Source: Perspicuibacillus lycopersici (GTDB taxonomy: Bacteria; Bacillota; Bacilli; Bacillales; Caldibacillaceae). Taken from it: DNA of 64,000 nucleotides. Location of the stretch: assembly GCF_025660475.1 (NCBI RefSeq), contig NZ_JAOUSF010000003.1, positions 736,141 to 800,140 on the forward strand, given 5' to 3'. Below the pieces are notes generated by a model. The model saw only the letters and a list, made by a program, of their open reading frames with translations. It was not told the DNA's origin and did not search any database. Of this stretch, positions 1 to 10,390 are shown piece after piece (positions within the stretch are counted from its first letter, which is position 1; every line of letters begins with the position of its first letter). The position numbers were made by a program, and so were the translations under genes.

Positions 1-184
1 TCATGTAAATTTAGTTCTTTTTCTACATATTTTCCAGTTCACATTTAAACATTATAGCATTTTCTGTAAAAAAAAACTATGCAAATTCCCTTACTATATA
101 TAGTCACCTATATGACAAATATGTTGCAAACTTCTGTTAAATAGCTAAAAAACTACCCGATATTTCTAGAAAAATCGCTGCTTT

Positions 185-2935
185 CTACATTAATTCTTGA
201 AGCTCTTCTAAGTCTTGTTCAGTTAGTAATACATCACGTGGTTTACTACCTTTTGATTCGGTAATCATTCCTTTGTCTTCCATTAATTCAATTAACCGTG
301 CGGCACGATTATACCCAATTCGGAAGTGTCTTTGTAAACTAGAAGTGGAAATATTCCCTTGTTGAAAGGCGAATTCGCAAGCCTCTAATAACAGCTCATC
401 AGTTTCAGAAAAATCACTTTTCTTAATTAATTCTTCCTGCTCAAATAAATATTGTGGTTTACCCTGTCCGCGAACATGTTCCACTACTTTTTCAATTTCC
501 TCATCGGAAATGAATGGTCCTTGTAAGCGTGTCGGTTTCGAAGTTCCGTTATCTAAAAACAGCATATCGCCTTTCCCAAGTAATCGCTCCGCTCCGCTAA
601 TATCAATTATTGTACGTGAATCAATTTGCGAAGAAACCGAAAACGCAATTCGTGTCGGTACGTTTGCTTTAATCAAGCCAGTAATAACATCAACAGAAGG
701 TCTTTGGGTAGCAATTAATAAGTGAATCCCACAAGCTCGAGCCTTTTGGGCAATTCGGCAAATGGCTTCTTCAACATCTGCAGGAGCAACCATCATTAAA
801 TCAGCTAATTCATCAATGATTATTACAATATATGGAAGCTGATGCTTTCCTTCTACATCTTTTTCGTTATATTTCCCAATTTCCCGAACTCCAGCTGCTG
901 CAAACAATTCGTATCGTCTTTCCATCTCTTCAACAGCCCATTTTAACGAAGCAGTTGCTGCTTTTACATCGGTAATTACAGGACTGATTAAGTGTGGAAT
1001 ATCATTGTATGGGGCTAACTCCACCATCTTTGGATCAATTAATAATAATTTCACTTCATCTGGTCTTGCTTTATATAATAAGCTAACGATAAAGGTGTTA
1101 ATACAAACACTTTTACCAGAACCTGTTGCACCAGCAATCAATCCATGTGGCATTTTCTTCAAATCAGTAATGACTGGTTTTCCGGCAATATCTAATCCTA
1201 AGGCGACCGTTAATGGAGATTCTGCTTTCGTAAATATATCTTGATCAATTATTTCCCGTAAATAAACTGGTCTACTCACTTTATTCGGTACTTCTATGCC
1301 AATCGTATGCTTACCAGGAATTGGTGCCTCCATACGAATATCTTTAGCAGCTAGACTTAATTTTAGGTCATCGGTTAAATTAGTAATTTTATTTACTTTT
1401 ACACCTAAATCTGGCGAGACCTCGAAACGTGTAACAGTTGGTCCCTCAGATACACTTACCACATTTGCACCAACGTTAAAACTGTGTAGTGTATTATTTA
1501 AAATTTCAGCCTGACTGTTTAACCAACCTTCATTTGAAGTTCGCTCTATCGGCTGCTCTAATAAAGTATGTTCTGCAAATTGATAATTTCGTTGTGCATT
1601 TACAAGCAGTGTCTTTTCTTGAGCAGCTATAGTATTTGCTTCAACGGGCATAGCATTATCCAAAGGAGGTATTATTTGTTCATTTCCAAATATGCTCAGA
1701 TCCTTTGCATTCATTTCTTTCAGATGCTTGTTTATGGAATCATCCTCACGATTCTCACGAGACTCTACCCGATTTATAATATCCTGTGGCTTCTCCTCCA
1801 CTGTAGCCGCTAGTTCTGACAGTGTTCGATTGTTCTTATGTTTTATAGGCACATTATTTTCCTGAGTCTTACGTTGTAAGCTTTCTCTGTCTTTTTTTAG
1901 CATGAGCACATTAAACGGAACATGTTTTCTTTCTCGACGAGGATGAGGTGCTTCTTCTTTGAAATTACTTTCTTCTACTATTGGTAATGAATCAACTTGC
2001 TCCTCCTGCTTTTGTTCGATTTGTTCAGCAACCGCAGGAAGTTCCTCTACTTTTGAATCCAAAGCAACGGAAGGTAAGTTTGTTTGACGATTTTCCCCAT
2101 CATCTTGTGGAAGCATTATACTTTCGGGAGATTCCTCAGCTATTGGATTATCGTTTATGTACTCTATTTTTGTTACAGCTTCTGTTTCATGTTCTTTTGT
2201 ATTGGAAAGCATCGAGCTTTGCGTCGTTTCTACTGGTATCTCAAAATCGATAGGAGGAGCAGTTTCTTCTAGAACACTTGTCCTATTTTCTGTATCGTCC
2301 AGGAACGATTCAGTAGATAGCTTTCGCCCCATAATCTCTTGTTCTTTTTTATTTATATTACGAAACGCAATATTTTCATAAGCGCTCTCCGGAACAAATA
2401 CTGTGTTAGGAACTTCTCGCGATTCTTCTCTTTTTGCTTCTGGGGTAAAAGTTGTCAATTCATATTCGACGATTTCTTTTCTCTGCCGTTTTCGAGGCTT
2501 AAATCCATAAATAGGTGACGGAATTTCTGTTGGGCGAAATGGACGTTTCGGTCCTTGCTGCTTTACAATTTCTTTATTCTTTTCTAGTGAAATAGGAAGT
2601 GGTTCTTCCGTTTGCTTGTCTATTTCTTCCACTAGCGGATGGGATAAAGGTTGATCTAGTCTTTTTTCTCTTCTCTTTTCTAATAATTTATTTATCTCTT
2701 GTGCTTCCCCTCGCATATTGTTGTTGCCCCGATGATAGCTCGCATTTGTTCGACTATTCATCACTCGTTTTTTTCGTTCTTCTATATCTGTATCCATGGA
2801 AATAGAATATTTTCCTTTCGGGTACTGATAGGCAATCCTTGTTTCCATTTCTTTATGACTCGTATTTTTTGTATTCTCATGTTCTTCTCTTTTCTCATCT
2901 TCATTGTGAAAAGAGAACCACTTTTTCCAATCCAT
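185..2935 (-). CDS. sftA: SftA, soluble FtsK/SpoIIIE-family DNA translocase
   Basis: This ATP-driven motor moves chromosomal DNA away from the closing division septum. In B. subtilis SftA is the soluble partner of membrane-bound SpoIIIE. The first ~450 residues are charged, low-complexity and have no membrane segments, which separates it from SpoIIIE. Walker A (GATGSGKS) lies near residue 600 and Walker B ([11 protein letters not shown]) near 706. A winged-helix gamma domain, which reads KOPS-like sites, fills about the last 70 residues. The longest frame starts 33 bases upstream without a ribosome site. I chose the ATG giving MDWKKW, preceded by GAAAGAGTGG. The product is about 916 aa, normal for SftA. 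It lies downstream of the ytpPQR block but is separated from it by a terminator at 3011-3038. I saw no clear terminator in the 184 bases after the stop. Confidence 0.93.
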   Translation of the reverse strand: MDWKKWFSFHNEDEKREEHENTKNTSHKEMETRIAYQYPKGKYSISMDTDIEERKKRVMNSRTNASYHRGNNNMRGEAQEINKLLEKRREKRLDQPLSHPLVEEIDKQTEEPLPISLEKNKEIVKQQGPKRPFRPTEIPSPIYGFKPRKRQRKEIVEYELTTFTPEAKREESREVPNTVFVPESAYENIAFRNINKKEQEIMGRKLSTESFLDDTENRTSVLEETAPPIDFEIPVETTQSSMLSNTKEHETEAVTKIEYINDNPIAEESPESIMLPQDDGENRQTNLPSVALDSKVEELPAVAEQIEQKQEEQVDSLPIVEESNFKEEAPHPRRERKHVPFNVLMLKKDRESLQRKTQENNVPIKHKNNRTLSELAATVEEKPQDIINRVESRENREDDSINKHLKEMNAKDLSIFGNEQIIPPLDNAMPVEANTIAAQEKTLLVNAQRNYQFAEHTLLEQPIERTSNEGWLNSQAEILNNTLHSFNVGANVVSVSEGPTVTRFEVSPDLGVKVNKITNLTDDLKLSLAAKDIRMEAPIPGKHTIGIEVPNKVSRPVYLREIIDQDIFTKAESPLTVALGLDIAGKPVITDLKKMPHGLIAGATGSGKSVCINTFIVSLLYKARPDEVKLLLIDPKMVELAPYNDIPHLISPVITDVKAATASLKWAVEEMERRYELFAAAGVREIGKYNEKDVEGKHQLPYIVIIIDELADLMMVAPADVEEAICRIAQKARACGIHLLIATQRPSVDVITGLIKANVPTRIAFSVSSQIDSRTIIDISGAERLLGKGDMLFLDNGTSKPTRLQGPFISDEEIEKVVEHVRGQGKPQYLFEQEELIKKSDFSETDELLLEACEFAFQQGNISTSSLQRHFRIGYNRAARLIELMEDKGMITESKGSKPRDVLLTEQDLEELQELM

Positions 2936-3010
2936 ATAATTACCACTCTTTCTATCCTCAAAAAACATGTATCATTATTTTACTATAAATACATGTAAAG
3001 AAAAATAAGC

Positions 3011-3038
3011 AAAAAAGAACCTCGCATAAAAGCGAGGC
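3011..3038 (-). terminator. Intrinsic terminator after ytpR
   Basis: Read on the minus strand, CCTCGC and GCGAGG form a stem around a TTTTAT loop, followed by TTCTTTTTT. It follows the ytpR stop by about 50 bases and separates ytpR from sftA, so sftA probably has its own promoter. Confidence 0.8.
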
Positions 3039-3087
3039 TGTTATACATTTTGTATGATATTAAGCAAAACAAATTGGTTCATATAGG

Positions 3088-3696
3088 CTAAAATTGAAAG
3101 GGCTGACCTATCGGAGCATCGTCTGCTAGTACTAAAATACCTTTAACTTGTGGAGCATTTGGTAATTCTAATTCTCGAGCAGAGCAAAGCATTCCGCTAG
3201 ATGCCACCCCTCTTAACTCTGCAGGTTTAATTACTAATCCACTTGGCATAACAGCACCAATTTTAGCTACGACAACCTTTTGCCCTGCCTCCACATTTGG
3301 AGCGCCGCAAACGATTTGCAATGTTTCGGCACCGATATCGACTTTACATACACTTAATTTATCCGCATTTGGATGCTTTTCTTTTTCCTTTACAAGTCCA
3401 ACAACAAATTTAGGTGATAAATCTGCCACTAATTTTTCTGTAAAATCATTGGCTTGTAAAACGGTATTAATTTGCTCTACTAGTTCTTCACTTAATTCAA
3501 CTTGGCCATTAACATTCCCTAATTCCACATACTTGCTTGCTTGAAACAGATTATAACCTACCGTTTCCTTTGTTTGCTCATGGAATATCCGGACAACATC
3601 CCCGTGTTTTTCATGTGAAATGCTTTCTTGATCAGCAGAAGCTATGTTGATTAGCAATGTATCGCCAACGCCTTCTTTATTGTAAAATATATTCAT
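3088..3696 (-). CDS. ytpR: YtpR, tRNA-binding-domain protein
   Basis: The C-terminal half (about residues 90-200) is an OB-fold tRNA-binding domain like that of PheT and the Arc1p/Trbp111 family, with the typical [16 protein letters not shown] and [12 protein letters not shown] stretches. The N-terminal ~85 residues match the DUF4479-type extension seen in Firmicute YtpR. The length of 202 aa is normal. Its biological role is not established; binding of tRNA or another structured RNA is inferred from the fold. The ATG is preceded by GGAAGGAG. The gene starts four bases after the ytpQ stop, so it is the last gene of a ytpP-ytpQ-ytpR operon. Confidence 0.9.
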   Translation of the reverse strand: MNIFYNKEGVGDTLLINIASADQESISHEKHGDVVRIFHEQTKETVGYNLFQASKYVELGNVNGQVELSEELVEQINTVLQANDFTEKLVADLSPKFVVGLVKEKEKHPNADKLSVCKVDIGAETLQIVCGAPNVEAGQKVVVAKIGAVMPSGLVIKPAELRGVASSGMLCSARELELPNAPQVKGILVLADDAPIGQPFQF

Positions 3697-3700
3697 TTGT

Positions 3701-4510
3701 TTACTCCTTCCTGGAAGGTCTATTTTTTGCCAATATAAAAATCGGCTCTAATTTGCCATTTTCGTAATAAAATGATAGAGAAGTAATCGGAACATGTCCG
3801 TTTGTAAAAAAGCTCATACTCATTTGTGCTAATATATCATATCCCGTTTGGTTTTTTACATCTGCAAAAATTAATACATCCTGATGTGGGATTGAAATTG
3901 CTAATGTACCTTCTACTTTCTCTTTCATTTCATTTAAAAATGACTCATTTAAAATACGACTTGCGTCATAACCGTCATTCGTATTCAAGAAATAAAAATC
4001 ATTTTCACTTACTGTATCTTTTTTTAACGGGCAAGGTAGGGAGCGAACATTAAACCTAGCCATCTCCCGTATTTCTTGTGCATCCCATTTTTCCTTTTCT
4101 AGCATTTTTTCATCAATTAATCGAAAGGTGTTTCCTAAATCTACTGCATAATAAATTCTAGTTTCTGCCGTATGTTCATCGATTAATAATTTTCCTCCAG
4201 CTTCTGTTTTTTTCGGAAAGGAGGTCGAACGAATGACAGGAAAAATTTTATTTTCCTTACCAGCTAGTGTTTGCGTTCCATTCATTGCTTTCAATGCTTC
4301 TTCTACGTAATAAATTACTTCTTCAATGGCAGCATCCTTTTGATTTTCCCATTTGGCGATAACTGGTGGTAAGGAAACTGTTAGTCCTTTTTTCGATTGC
4401 TTATCTTCAATTCGTAAGCTCTCTTTTTCCCGGTCAAATACAAGATTTCGATCATCCTGCTCGAGTCGTTCCTCCAGAAGCTTTCTTAACTTTGTAACTG
4501 TCATTTTCAC
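3701..4510 (-). CDS. ytpQ: YtpQ, DUF1444 family protein
   Basis: This is a conserved Bacillaceae protein of the DUF1444 family, recognised by its place between ytpP and ytpR and by its overall sequence. It is 269 aa, charged, and has no signal peptide or membrane segment, so it is probably cytosolic. I see no catalytic motif and assign no function. The start is GTG at 4510, preceded by GGTGA six bases away. The next in-frame ATG is two codons downstream and too far from that site. It is tightly spaced with ytpR downstream and 36 bases from ytpP upstream, which indicates co-transcription. Confidence 0.85.
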   Translation of the reverse strand: MKMTVTKLRKLLEERLEQDDRNLVFDREKESLRIEDKQSKKGLTVSLPPVIAKWENQKDAAIEEVIYYVEEALKAMNGTQTLAGKENKIFPVIRSTSFPKKTEAGGKLLIDEHTAETRIYYAVDLGNTFRLIDEKMLEKEKWDAQEIREMARFNVRSLPCPLKKDTVSENDFYFLNTNDGYDASRILNESFLNEMKEKVEGTLAISIPHQDVLIFADVKNQTGYDILAQMSMSFFTNGHVPITSLSFYYENGKLEPIFILAKNRPSRKE

Positions 4511-4546
4511 TAGAATTCACCACTTTTTTCTCTGACATACTGAAGC

Positions 4547-4867
4547 TTATTGAATTTCTAAATCGTTCAAGAAGCTTTCGATTTCTTCTTGTGTCTTACG
4601 GTCTTTGCTAACAAACCGGCCAACTTCTTTTCCATTTTGGAATGCAACAAAGCTAGGGATTCCGAAAATAGATAAATCCGCACATAAATCGATGAATTGA
4701 TCTCGGTCCACTTTAATAAAATTCATTTGGTTAAATTTCGCTTCTACTTCTGGCATAAATGGTTCCATAAAGCGACAATCGGAGCACCAGTTTGCACTAA
4801 ATACAAACACAGTGATTCCTTCATTTTTTAATGTTTCAAATTGTTCCATTGATGTTAGTTGTTCCAC
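4547..4867 (-). CDS. ytpP: YtpP, thioredoxin-like protein
   Basis: This small cytosolic thioredoxin-fold protein is about 106 aa. The redox site reads W27-C28-S29-D30-C31, and the family cis-proline stretch GIPSFVAF is present further on. Both cysteines are kept, so a thiol-disulfide or bacilliredoxin-like role is plausible, but CSDC is not the classical CGPC of thioredoxin. The longest frame begins at a TTG whose codons overlap the ribosome site. The true start is the GTG at 4867, with GGAGGG seven bases upstream. It is the first gene of the ytpPQR operon. Confidence 0.88.
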   Translation of the reverse strand: MEQLTSMEQFETLKNEGITVFVFSANWCSDCRFMEPFMPEVEAKFNQMNFIKVDRDQFIDLCADLSIFGIPSFVAFQNGKEVGRFVSKDRKTQEEIESFLNDLEIQ

Positions 4868-5123
4868 AATAAATCCCTCCAAAATATATTATTTGAATAA
4901 TAGTCAGTACTTTCGTTTCGTCTATTTCATATAGGCTGTTATTTAATACAAGACAAAAGGGAGTTCAAATAAGCTTCCCTTTACTGATACTATACTGATA
5001 GTAACAAACGTTTCCTTGAGTTTCCACAGAAACGAATTAATATATTAAAGATAGAGTTTTCCTATAGTTTTAACCTGACGCAATATTAGAAATTCTCTCG
5101 AACTTAGTTTTTATCTCCAAAAG

Positions 5124-5167
5124 AAAGGGATGTGTCCTAGGTAATTACTACTAAGAGACATCCCTTT
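5124..5167 (-). terminator. Hairpin terminator after lipoprotein gene
   Basis: AAAGGGATGT and ACATCCCTTT form a near-perfect stem. On the minus strand it ends in CCCTTTCTTTT and follows the lipoprotein stop by about 50 bases. The surrounding intergenic stretch (4868-5214) otherwise shows only AT-rich sequence that should include the ytpPQR promoter, which I could not place. Confidence 0.6.
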
Positions 5168-5214
5168 CCTAATGATAATTTATTGTTTAAGTCGAATACA
5201 TTGCATTAGCTAGA

Positions 5215-5736
5215 TTACTCTGCCTTGTCAAATTCAATCGAAGAAACGATTTCCATCATTAGCTTTGCTTCATGTGCAATGTTTGCGGCATCTGTTTCGG
5301 TTGTTAATTTCGTTCCACCGATTCCGACCGTTAACTCGTATAAATCTTCACTTACATCATTAATAATAATGAATCCAAATCTATTATCCTTTTCAAAGGT
5401 TTCTTTGAGACGGATATTTTCGGTACTGTTTAAGGTGGTTTCATAAATTACCTTACTAGATTCATTTTCGTTCGGATTAATAAATAATAAGTAAAGCTTG
5501 GATCCATTGCTTAATACAATATTGTTCGGATCCGATTCGTCAACATCCATACCTGATGGCAGGTATACTGAAAAATTTTCGATAGAATTATTTGGATTGA
5601 TATTATTCGCTTCAAACGCTTCTACTGCATTTTCCTTTGCTTTATCTTGTTCCTCTGAAATAGTGGCAGAACAAGCGGTCAATATTAGTAATAGTAATAG
5701 TACAAGTAAATAAATAGTATTTTTTGTTTTAAACAT
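5215..5736 (-). CDS. Predicted lipoprotein, unknown function
   Basis: The N-terminus is a clear lipoprotein signal: two lysines, a long leucine/isoleucine core and the lipobox LTAC, so the mature protein should be anchored to the outer face of the membrane. The rest (about 150 residues) is acidic and predicted to be alpha/beta. I do not recognise a family. The longest frame starts at a GTG eight codons upstream; the ATG at 5736 is better, with GAGAGGG eight bases before it. The product is about 173 aa. It sits between ytpP and the DUF84 gene, where B. subtilis has no counterpart that I recall, so it may be lineage-specific. It looks monocistronic, with its own terminator. Confidence 0.75.
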   Translation of the reverse strand: MFKTKNTIYLLVLLLLLILTACSATISEEQDKAKENAVEAFEANNINPNNSIENFSVYLPSGMDVDESDPNNIVLSNGSKLYLLFINPNENESSKVIYETTLNSTENIRLKETFEKDNRFGFIIINDVSEDLYELTVGIGGTKLTTETDAANIAHEAKLMMEIVSSIEFDKAE

Positions 5737-5930
5737 AACATCTACCCTCTCTTTCTCCACCTTAGAGGATAAGCACCATTTCCATAATACATTCTATTAA
5801 GCAATAGTAGCAAGTAAAAATTAAATTTTCTTAACATCATTTTACTATTATTTTTGCATAACAAACCAACATTCGAAAATGATATCCCGTAGGTCTTGGT
5901 GCTTTCGTTTCGCACGCTTATTCATTATTA

Positions 5931-6449
5931 TTAGCTATTTGTTATTTGATATTCGAATTGTCCCTTTAAAGATTGTACTACTTGGGTAAACATCAATATT
6001 CGGTTAATTTGTCCATTCGTAAATATACCGATTGCCCCATCATGGAAACGAATATTTTCTTTTTGACAAAAATCATCCATCACTGGTCCTAGTTCTTCTC
6101 CATTACGTAAACGGGTACTAATTTCTTCAGGCAAAATAATTCTTGCCCCGCCAGCAATAATCGGAGCTTTTGAATTATCTGCTTGAACGAGTGCACCCCA
6201 ATTACAAAGCATTAACCCAAAAGAGGTTTCCGTAACACCACCCTCTAAGCCAATACCGATATCCCCTCCAACCTCAAGCAACGCATTATTGGCACGATTG
6301 ATTGCACCAGTAATCGTTTCCTCGTCGGAAAATGGTTGCTCACTGACATTGGATGCAACCTTACATTCGAAAATGGAATCTGTTAATGAAAAGACATTTT
6401 GAATCGCTTGCAGTTTTGCTTCATTTGTTGTACCAACAGCAATTTTCAT
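5931..6449 (-). CDS. DUF84 family inosine/xanthosine triphosphatase-like protein
   Basis: The protein begins MKIAVGTTNEAKLQAI, the nucleotide-pocket opening shared by DUF84/YjjX proteins, and continues with the acidic EEET and GIGLEGGV stretches typical of that family. Family members hydrolyse non-canonical purine nucleoside triphosphates such as ITP and XTP to keep them out of nucleic acids, so that role is inferred here. It is 172 aa, cytosolic, and the ATG follows AAAGAGGAAG. It lies 126 bases downstream of ytoP on the same strand, but a hairpin at 6525-6550 probably ends most ytoP transcripts. Confidence 0.85.
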   Translation of the reverse strand: MKIAVGTTNEAKLQAIQNVFSLTDSIFECKVASNVSEQPFSDEETITGAINRANNALLEVGGDIGIGLEGGVTETSFGLMLCNWGALVQADNSKAPIIAGGARIILPEEISTRLRNGEELGPVMDDFCQKENIRFHDGAIGIFTNGQINRILMFTQVVQSLKGQFEYQITNS

Positions 6450-6524
6450 ATTACTTCCTCTTTCATTCTTTTATCTTTCTACAATCCGTGGATAACATTA
6501 TATGGTGCATATAATCTCTCATAA

Positions 6525-6550
6525 CAAAAGCAATCAGATACACCGATTGC
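6525..6550 (-). terminator. Terminator after ytoP
   Basis: On the minus strand GCAATC and GATTGC flank a nine-base loop, followed by TTTTGTT. The stem is short but is well placed 26 bases after the ytoP stop. Confidence 0.6.
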
Positions 6551-6575
6551 CTCTGCATATGTCTATATATTTTTA

Positions 6576-7649
6576 TTAACCATTTTGTTTTATGGAATCT
6601 ACGGTTGTTTGATCACATGATTTTACTAATTTCACTAATAATTCTTTCGCTGCTGCGTAATCATCCACATGAACAATCGATGCAGCTGTATGAATATAGC
6701 GAGAGCAAATACCGATTACTGCACTAGGTACACCTTCATTTGCTAGGTGAACTTGACCTGCATCTGTACCACCTTGTGAAATGAAGTATTGATAGTTAAT
6801 ATTGTTGGTTTCGGCAGTATCTAGAATAAATTCACGCATACCTCTGTGAGTAATCATGGAACGATCATAAATTCTTAGTAGCGCACCTTTACCAAGATGA
6901 CCAAATTCATTTTTATTTCCAGTCGTATCATTTGCAGGACTTGCATCTAATGCAAAGAAAATATCTGGTTTAATCATGTAAGCAGAAGTTCTTGCCCCAC
7001 GTAAGCCAACCTCTTCTTGAACAGTAGCTCCAGAATATAATGTATTTGGAAGTGTTTCACCTTGTAATTCTTTTAGTAACTCGATGGAAAGACCACAGCC
7101 ATAACGGTTATCCCAAGACTTCGCCATAATTTTTTTCGGGTTGGCAAGAGGGGTAAATGGACAAACAGGTACAACTTGTTGCCCTGGTTTGATACCGATT
7201 TTTTGTGCATCTGCTTTATCATCTGCTCCAATATCAATTAACATATTTTTAATGTCCATCGGCCGTTTTCTTGTCTCTTCATCCAATAAATGTGGCGGAA
7301 TGGATGAAATGACTCCATAAATTGGTCCGTTATCTGTAATAATTTGTACTCTTTGTGCTAAAAGAACTTGATTCCACCAGCCACCTAATGGTTGAAAACG
7401 AAGTAAACCTGCTTCGGTAATGGAGGTTACCATAAATCCAACTTCATCCATATGTCCTGCAACCATTACAGTCGGACCATTTTCAGATCCACGTTTTACT
7501 CCAAAAACACTACCTAATCCATCTTGTATGACTTCATCTGCATATTTACTAAGCTGTTCTTTCATAAACTTACGAACTAAATGCTCATTACCAGAAGCTC
7601 CAGGTAATTCCGTTAGCGTCTTAAACAACTCTAAAGTTTCTTGATTCAC
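6576..7649 (-). CDS. ytoP: YtoP, M42-family metallo-aminopeptidase
   Basis: This is a cytosolic di-zinc aminopeptidase of family M42 (glutamyl aminopeptidase/endoglucanase M type). The metal-ligand blocks are visible: AGHMDEVGF near residue 66, the DNRYGCG block, the catalytic [19 protein letters not shown], and the late [17 protein letters not shown] with IHTAAS. Length 357 aa is normal. It probably trims N-terminal residues from peptides delivered by importers such as the Opp system encoded further right. The start is GTG at 7649 with AGAGGG upstream. The gene is divergent from ytzB. Confidence 0.93.
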   Translation of the reverse strand: MNQETLELFKTLTELPGASGNEHLVRKFMKEQLSKYADEVIQDGLGSVFGVKRGSENGPTVMVAGHMDEVGFMVTSITEAGLLRFQPLGGWWNQVLLAQRVQIITDNGPIYGVISSIPPHLLDEETRKRPMDIKNMLIDIGADDKADAQKIGIKPGQQVVPVCPFTPLANPKKIMAKSWDNRYGCGLSIELLKELQGETLPNTLYSGATVQEEVGLRGARTSAYMIKPDIFFALDASPANDTTGNKNEFGHLGKGALLRIYDRSMITHRGMREFILDTAETNNINYQYFISQGGTDAGQVHLANEGVPSAVIGICSRYIHTAASIVHVDDYAAAKELLVKLVKSCDQTTVDSIKQNG

Positions 7650-7846
7650 GCGATTCCCTCTTTTCCTTTAGATATCCGAAATAGTATGTACATTTTTTAT
7701 TTTACAGAACTTTTGTCAACTTCGCTAGATAAAATCGTATGAACTTACGCATCAATCCATATATACCTGCCAGGAAATTTGATTAACTAATCATTGTATT
7801 TTAAAACTGTAATGAATTTGCTATACTCGAACGAGGAGGGATTTTT

Positions 7847-8158
7847 ATGAAGTTTAAAGGTCTTATTATCGGTGTTGCAGCAGGTGTTGCAGCTAGCTTA
7901 TTAACAAAGTCTATAGTTGCAAGGAACCATCTATTTTCATCCGAAGAAGTTTTACAAAATATGAAAAATATGTTAAAAGATAATGGAAAAATTATTGGAT
8001 CTTGGATTATGACTAAACCAGAAACACTCGAAAAAAATGCTTCCGCTTATCAAGTTTACCGAGGCGGTATTACACGAGAAGATGAAAACAGACAAACCGA
8101 TTATGAGTTTGTAATAGATGCAAAATCAGGCAGTATTCTAGAGCTCTCAGAAGTTTAA
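7847..8158 (+). CDS. ytzB: YtzB, small PepSY-type protein
   Basis: This 103 aa protein has an N-terminal hydrophobic helix (about residues 4-22) that may be a signal anchor, followed by a compact domain ending in DYEFVIDAKSGSILEL, which fits the PepSY fold. PepSY domains are usually extracytoplasmic and often modulate peptidases, but no target is known for this one. The ribosome site GAGGAGGG is strong. Position between ytoP and ytnP matches B. subtilis ytzB. Confidence 0.85.
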   Translation: MKFKGLIIGVAAGVAASLLTKSIVARNHLFSSEEVLQNMKNMLKDNGKIIGSWIMTKPETLEKNASAYQVYRGGITREDENRQTDYEFVIDAKSGSILELSEV

Positions 8159-8192
8159 ACAATTTTGACGACAATTATCCAATCAGCATAAA

Positions 8193-8247
8193 ACTCCCCT
8201 AAAATGCTACTGTATTTTCCCTATTCATAGCTGTACTTAAGGGGAGT
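8193..8247. terminator. Convergent terminator between ytzB and ytnP
   Basis: ACTCCCCT and AGGGGAGT pair across a long loop between the two convergent genes. The minus-strand side is followed by TTTTATG, so it probably serves mainly ytnP. Confidence 0.5.
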
Positions 8248-8266
8248 ATTGTAAAGGATAACATGA

Positions 8267-9109
8267 TTATTTTCGTATCGCTATTGATTCGGTAATTCTC
8301 CCAGCTTGATCCCATTTTAACGCTCGATATACTGCATCATGATAAAATGTTATCCAAGCATTTTTATTAACGGCAAACGGAATCCACTTTTGTTTTTCCG
8401 CAATAGATTTCATTGGATAGTCATCATATGCCATGACCCATAATGGATTTTGATGTGCATGGGTTGGTAGTAAATCGGCTAAATGAACAGCCATTTCTCC
8501 TTCTGATTCGATAATAACAATAGCATGTCCATCACTATGTCCACCGGTGTGAACCATTCGGATGCCAGGATAAATGTCGATTTCCTCCTCAAATGGAATG
8601 ACGTGTTCTTCGATTCCTTGCCAATTTCTTACCCAATAAGTACTTTTTGATCGAATATTTGGATTTCGCATTTCATCCCATTCAATTTTGGAGCAATAGA
8701 TTTTTGCATTAGGGAATGTTGCAACATATGTATCATCCTGCGGAGTCGTTAAACCACTGACATGATCAAAATGTAAATGTGTCATTATGATTCCATCAAT
8801 ATCTTCCACAGTTAAATTTAATTCACGAAGCGATTCATGAATTTTTGATTCAGCTGTTACGCCATAATTGCGTTTTTCCTTTTCCAATAACTTTCCATTC
8901 CCAATTCCTGCTTCAATAAGAAACCGTTTACCATTTACTTCGATTAAAATCGGATCTGTTCGAAGCTCAATCTGGTTTCTATCATTTACTTCATATTTTT
9001 TTGTCCATAATGGTTTCGGTACTACACCAAACATTGCACCACCATCTAAATGTGTGACCCCACCATTTAACCACGTCAATTTAATTTTCCCTATTTGTAA
9101 AGATTCCAA
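8267..9109 (-). CDS. ytnP: YtnP, metallo-beta-lactamase-fold lactonase
   Basis: This is an MBL-fold hydrolase with the HLHFDH zinc motif near residue 110 and the later GGHSDGH and DLLPTHAH metal-binding stretches. B. subtilis YtnP is described as a quorum-quenching lactonase acting on acyl-homoserine lactones and Streptomyces signalling lactones; that activity is inferred here. The longest frame adds 24 residues without homology and without a ribosome site. The start is the TTG at 9109: GGAGGGG stands exactly eight bases upstream and gives a 280 aa protein, the expected family length. It is convergent with ytzB. Confidence 0.9.
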   Translation of the reverse strand: MESLQIGKIKLTWLNGGVTHLDGGAMFGVVPKPLWTKKYEVNDRNQIELRTDPILIEVNGKRFLIEAGIGNGKLLEKEKRNYGVTAESKIHESLRELNLTVEDIDGIIMTHLHFDHVSGLTTPQDDTYVATFPNAKIYCSKIEWDEMRNPNIRSKSTYWVRNWQGIEEHVIPFEEEIDIYPGIRMVHTGGHSDGHAIVIIESEGEMAVHLADLLPTHAHQNPLWVMAYDDYPMKSIAEKQKWIPFAVNKNAWITFYHDAVYRALKWDQAGRITESIAIRK

Positions 9110-9292
9110 GTGCTCTTCCCCTCCATTGTAGTAAAATAATATATCTAAAGGATTCATTCCTTTACTAAAAATATTGTGCATCGTTTATTTTCTTCTCTTT
9201 ACATAAAAATTCCTGCAATATATGCAAATTTATAAAGTTAATTGAATACCTCCTACTCTAATAGCTATATCTAGTAGCAAATACATAAAGAA

Positions 9293-9318
9293 AGAATACC
9301 TCTACTAAAAGGTATTCT
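9293..9318 (-). terminator. Terminator after YitT-family gene
   Basis: AGAATACCT and AGGTATTCT form a nine-base-pair stem. On the minus strand it is followed by TTCTTT, 17 bases after the stop of the YitT-like gene. Confidence 0.65.
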
Positions 9319-9334
9319 TCTGTATGTGTTCGTA

Positions 9335-10204
9335 TTAGTGAATATTTTTTTTCTTGAATTGCCCGCCTTTAACGTCACTAACATCTGAGGTAGCAAGGAA
9401 GGCACCGGGATCAAAGTGATGGACGATAGCTCGTAATTTCGCTTCTTCTAGCCGAGTGATAACGCAATAAATGACCTTTTTCTTTTCGCCACTATATGCA
9501 CCCTCTCCAGCCAAATAAGTAACCGTTCGACCCAATCTACTTAATAGCGCATCGCCAATGCTTTGATAATGATCGCTAATAATTAAAACAGCCTTCGACT
9601 CATTTAAACCAACGATTACGATATCAATCATTTTAAATGCAATAAAATATGCAATAAGTGAATAAAATGTACTGTTAATATTAAATACAAATGCTGCACT
9701 TCCGAGAATGAACAAATTGAAGAACATTACGATTTGTCCAACCGAAAAAGAGCTTTTACTACTAATTAAAGTTGCTAATATTTCGGTACCGTCTAATGCA
9801 CCATTATTTCTTAAAACAATCCCTACCCCAACACCGAGTACGACTCCTCCGAACACTGCTGCAAGTAGTGGATCTTCTGTAATCGGATGCACATGATGGA
9901 GTAATTCAGTAAAAATAGCGGCTAAAACAATGCCGTACAAACTTTGAAATGCAAAAGACTTTCCGATTTGTTTATAACCGATAAATAAAAACGGTAAATT
10001 TAATAACACAAGAAAAATACTAAAAGAGAGCTTTGTAATTTCTTGTAATATTAGGGAAATACCAACAACGCCACCATCGATGACTTGATTAGGGACTAGA
10101 AAAGCTTCTAAACCATAAGCAAATATCAATGCTCCAACAGTAATAAAAAAATAATTACGGAAGATTTCAATAGGTTTACTTTTTCCATCAAAGTTTTCTA
10201 CCAT
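9335..10204 (-). CDS. YitT-family membrane protein (DUF161 + DUF2179)
   Basis: The N-terminal ~190 residues hold five or so transmembrane helices with glycine-rich turns (GGVVGIS, GALDGTEILAT), the YitT/DUF161 pattern. The C-terminal ~85 residues are a soluble DUF2179 domain. Bacillaceae carry several paralogues (for example yitT, yqfU and yvjA) and I cannot say which one this is. The substrate is unknown. The protein is 289 aa, the usual length. The ATG is preceded by AGTAGGA. It is monocistronic, flanked by terminators on both sides. Confidence 0.88.
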   Translation of the reverse strand: MVENFDGKSKPIEIFRNYFFITVGALIFAYGLEAFLVPNQVIDGGVVGISLILQEITKLSFSIFLVLLNLPFLFIGYKQIGKSFAFQSLYGIVLAAIFTELLHHVHPITEDPLLAAVFGGVVLGVGVGIVLRNNGALDGTEILATLISSKSSFSVGQIVMFFNLFILGSAAFVFNINSTFYSLIAYFIAFKMIDIVIVGLNESKAVLIISDHYQSIGDALLSRLGRTVTYLAGEGAYSGEKKKVIYCVITRLEEAKLRAIVHHFDPGAFLATSDVSDVKGGQFKKKNIH

Positions 10205-10341
10205 ATAAATTCCTACTTTCTAAAAAAATACTTTCTATTTACTATTAAATACTAAATTTCTTGATAAGGAAAGCAGAGTGCTCATTTCTAAACATTATTC
10301 TGGAATTGTTTATCTTTTCCAACCGTTGTCTTTTTTTTTCA

Positions 10342-10374
10342 CAAAAAAAAACAACGGTCAGCTTCTACCGTTGT
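10342..10374 (-). terminator. Strong terminator after trmB
   Basis: On the minus strand ACAACGGT and ACCGTTGT pair around an eight-base loop and are followed by a run of T residues. It lies 17 bases after the trmB stop. The flanks are A-rich and T-rich, so it could work in both directions. Confidence 0.85.
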
Positions 10375-10390
10375 TTTTCTCATTCAACTA

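Noticed and set aside
510..2998. Nine plus-strand frames opposite sftA
   Set aside because: All are shadows of the sftA codons, lack ribosome sites and have no family features.
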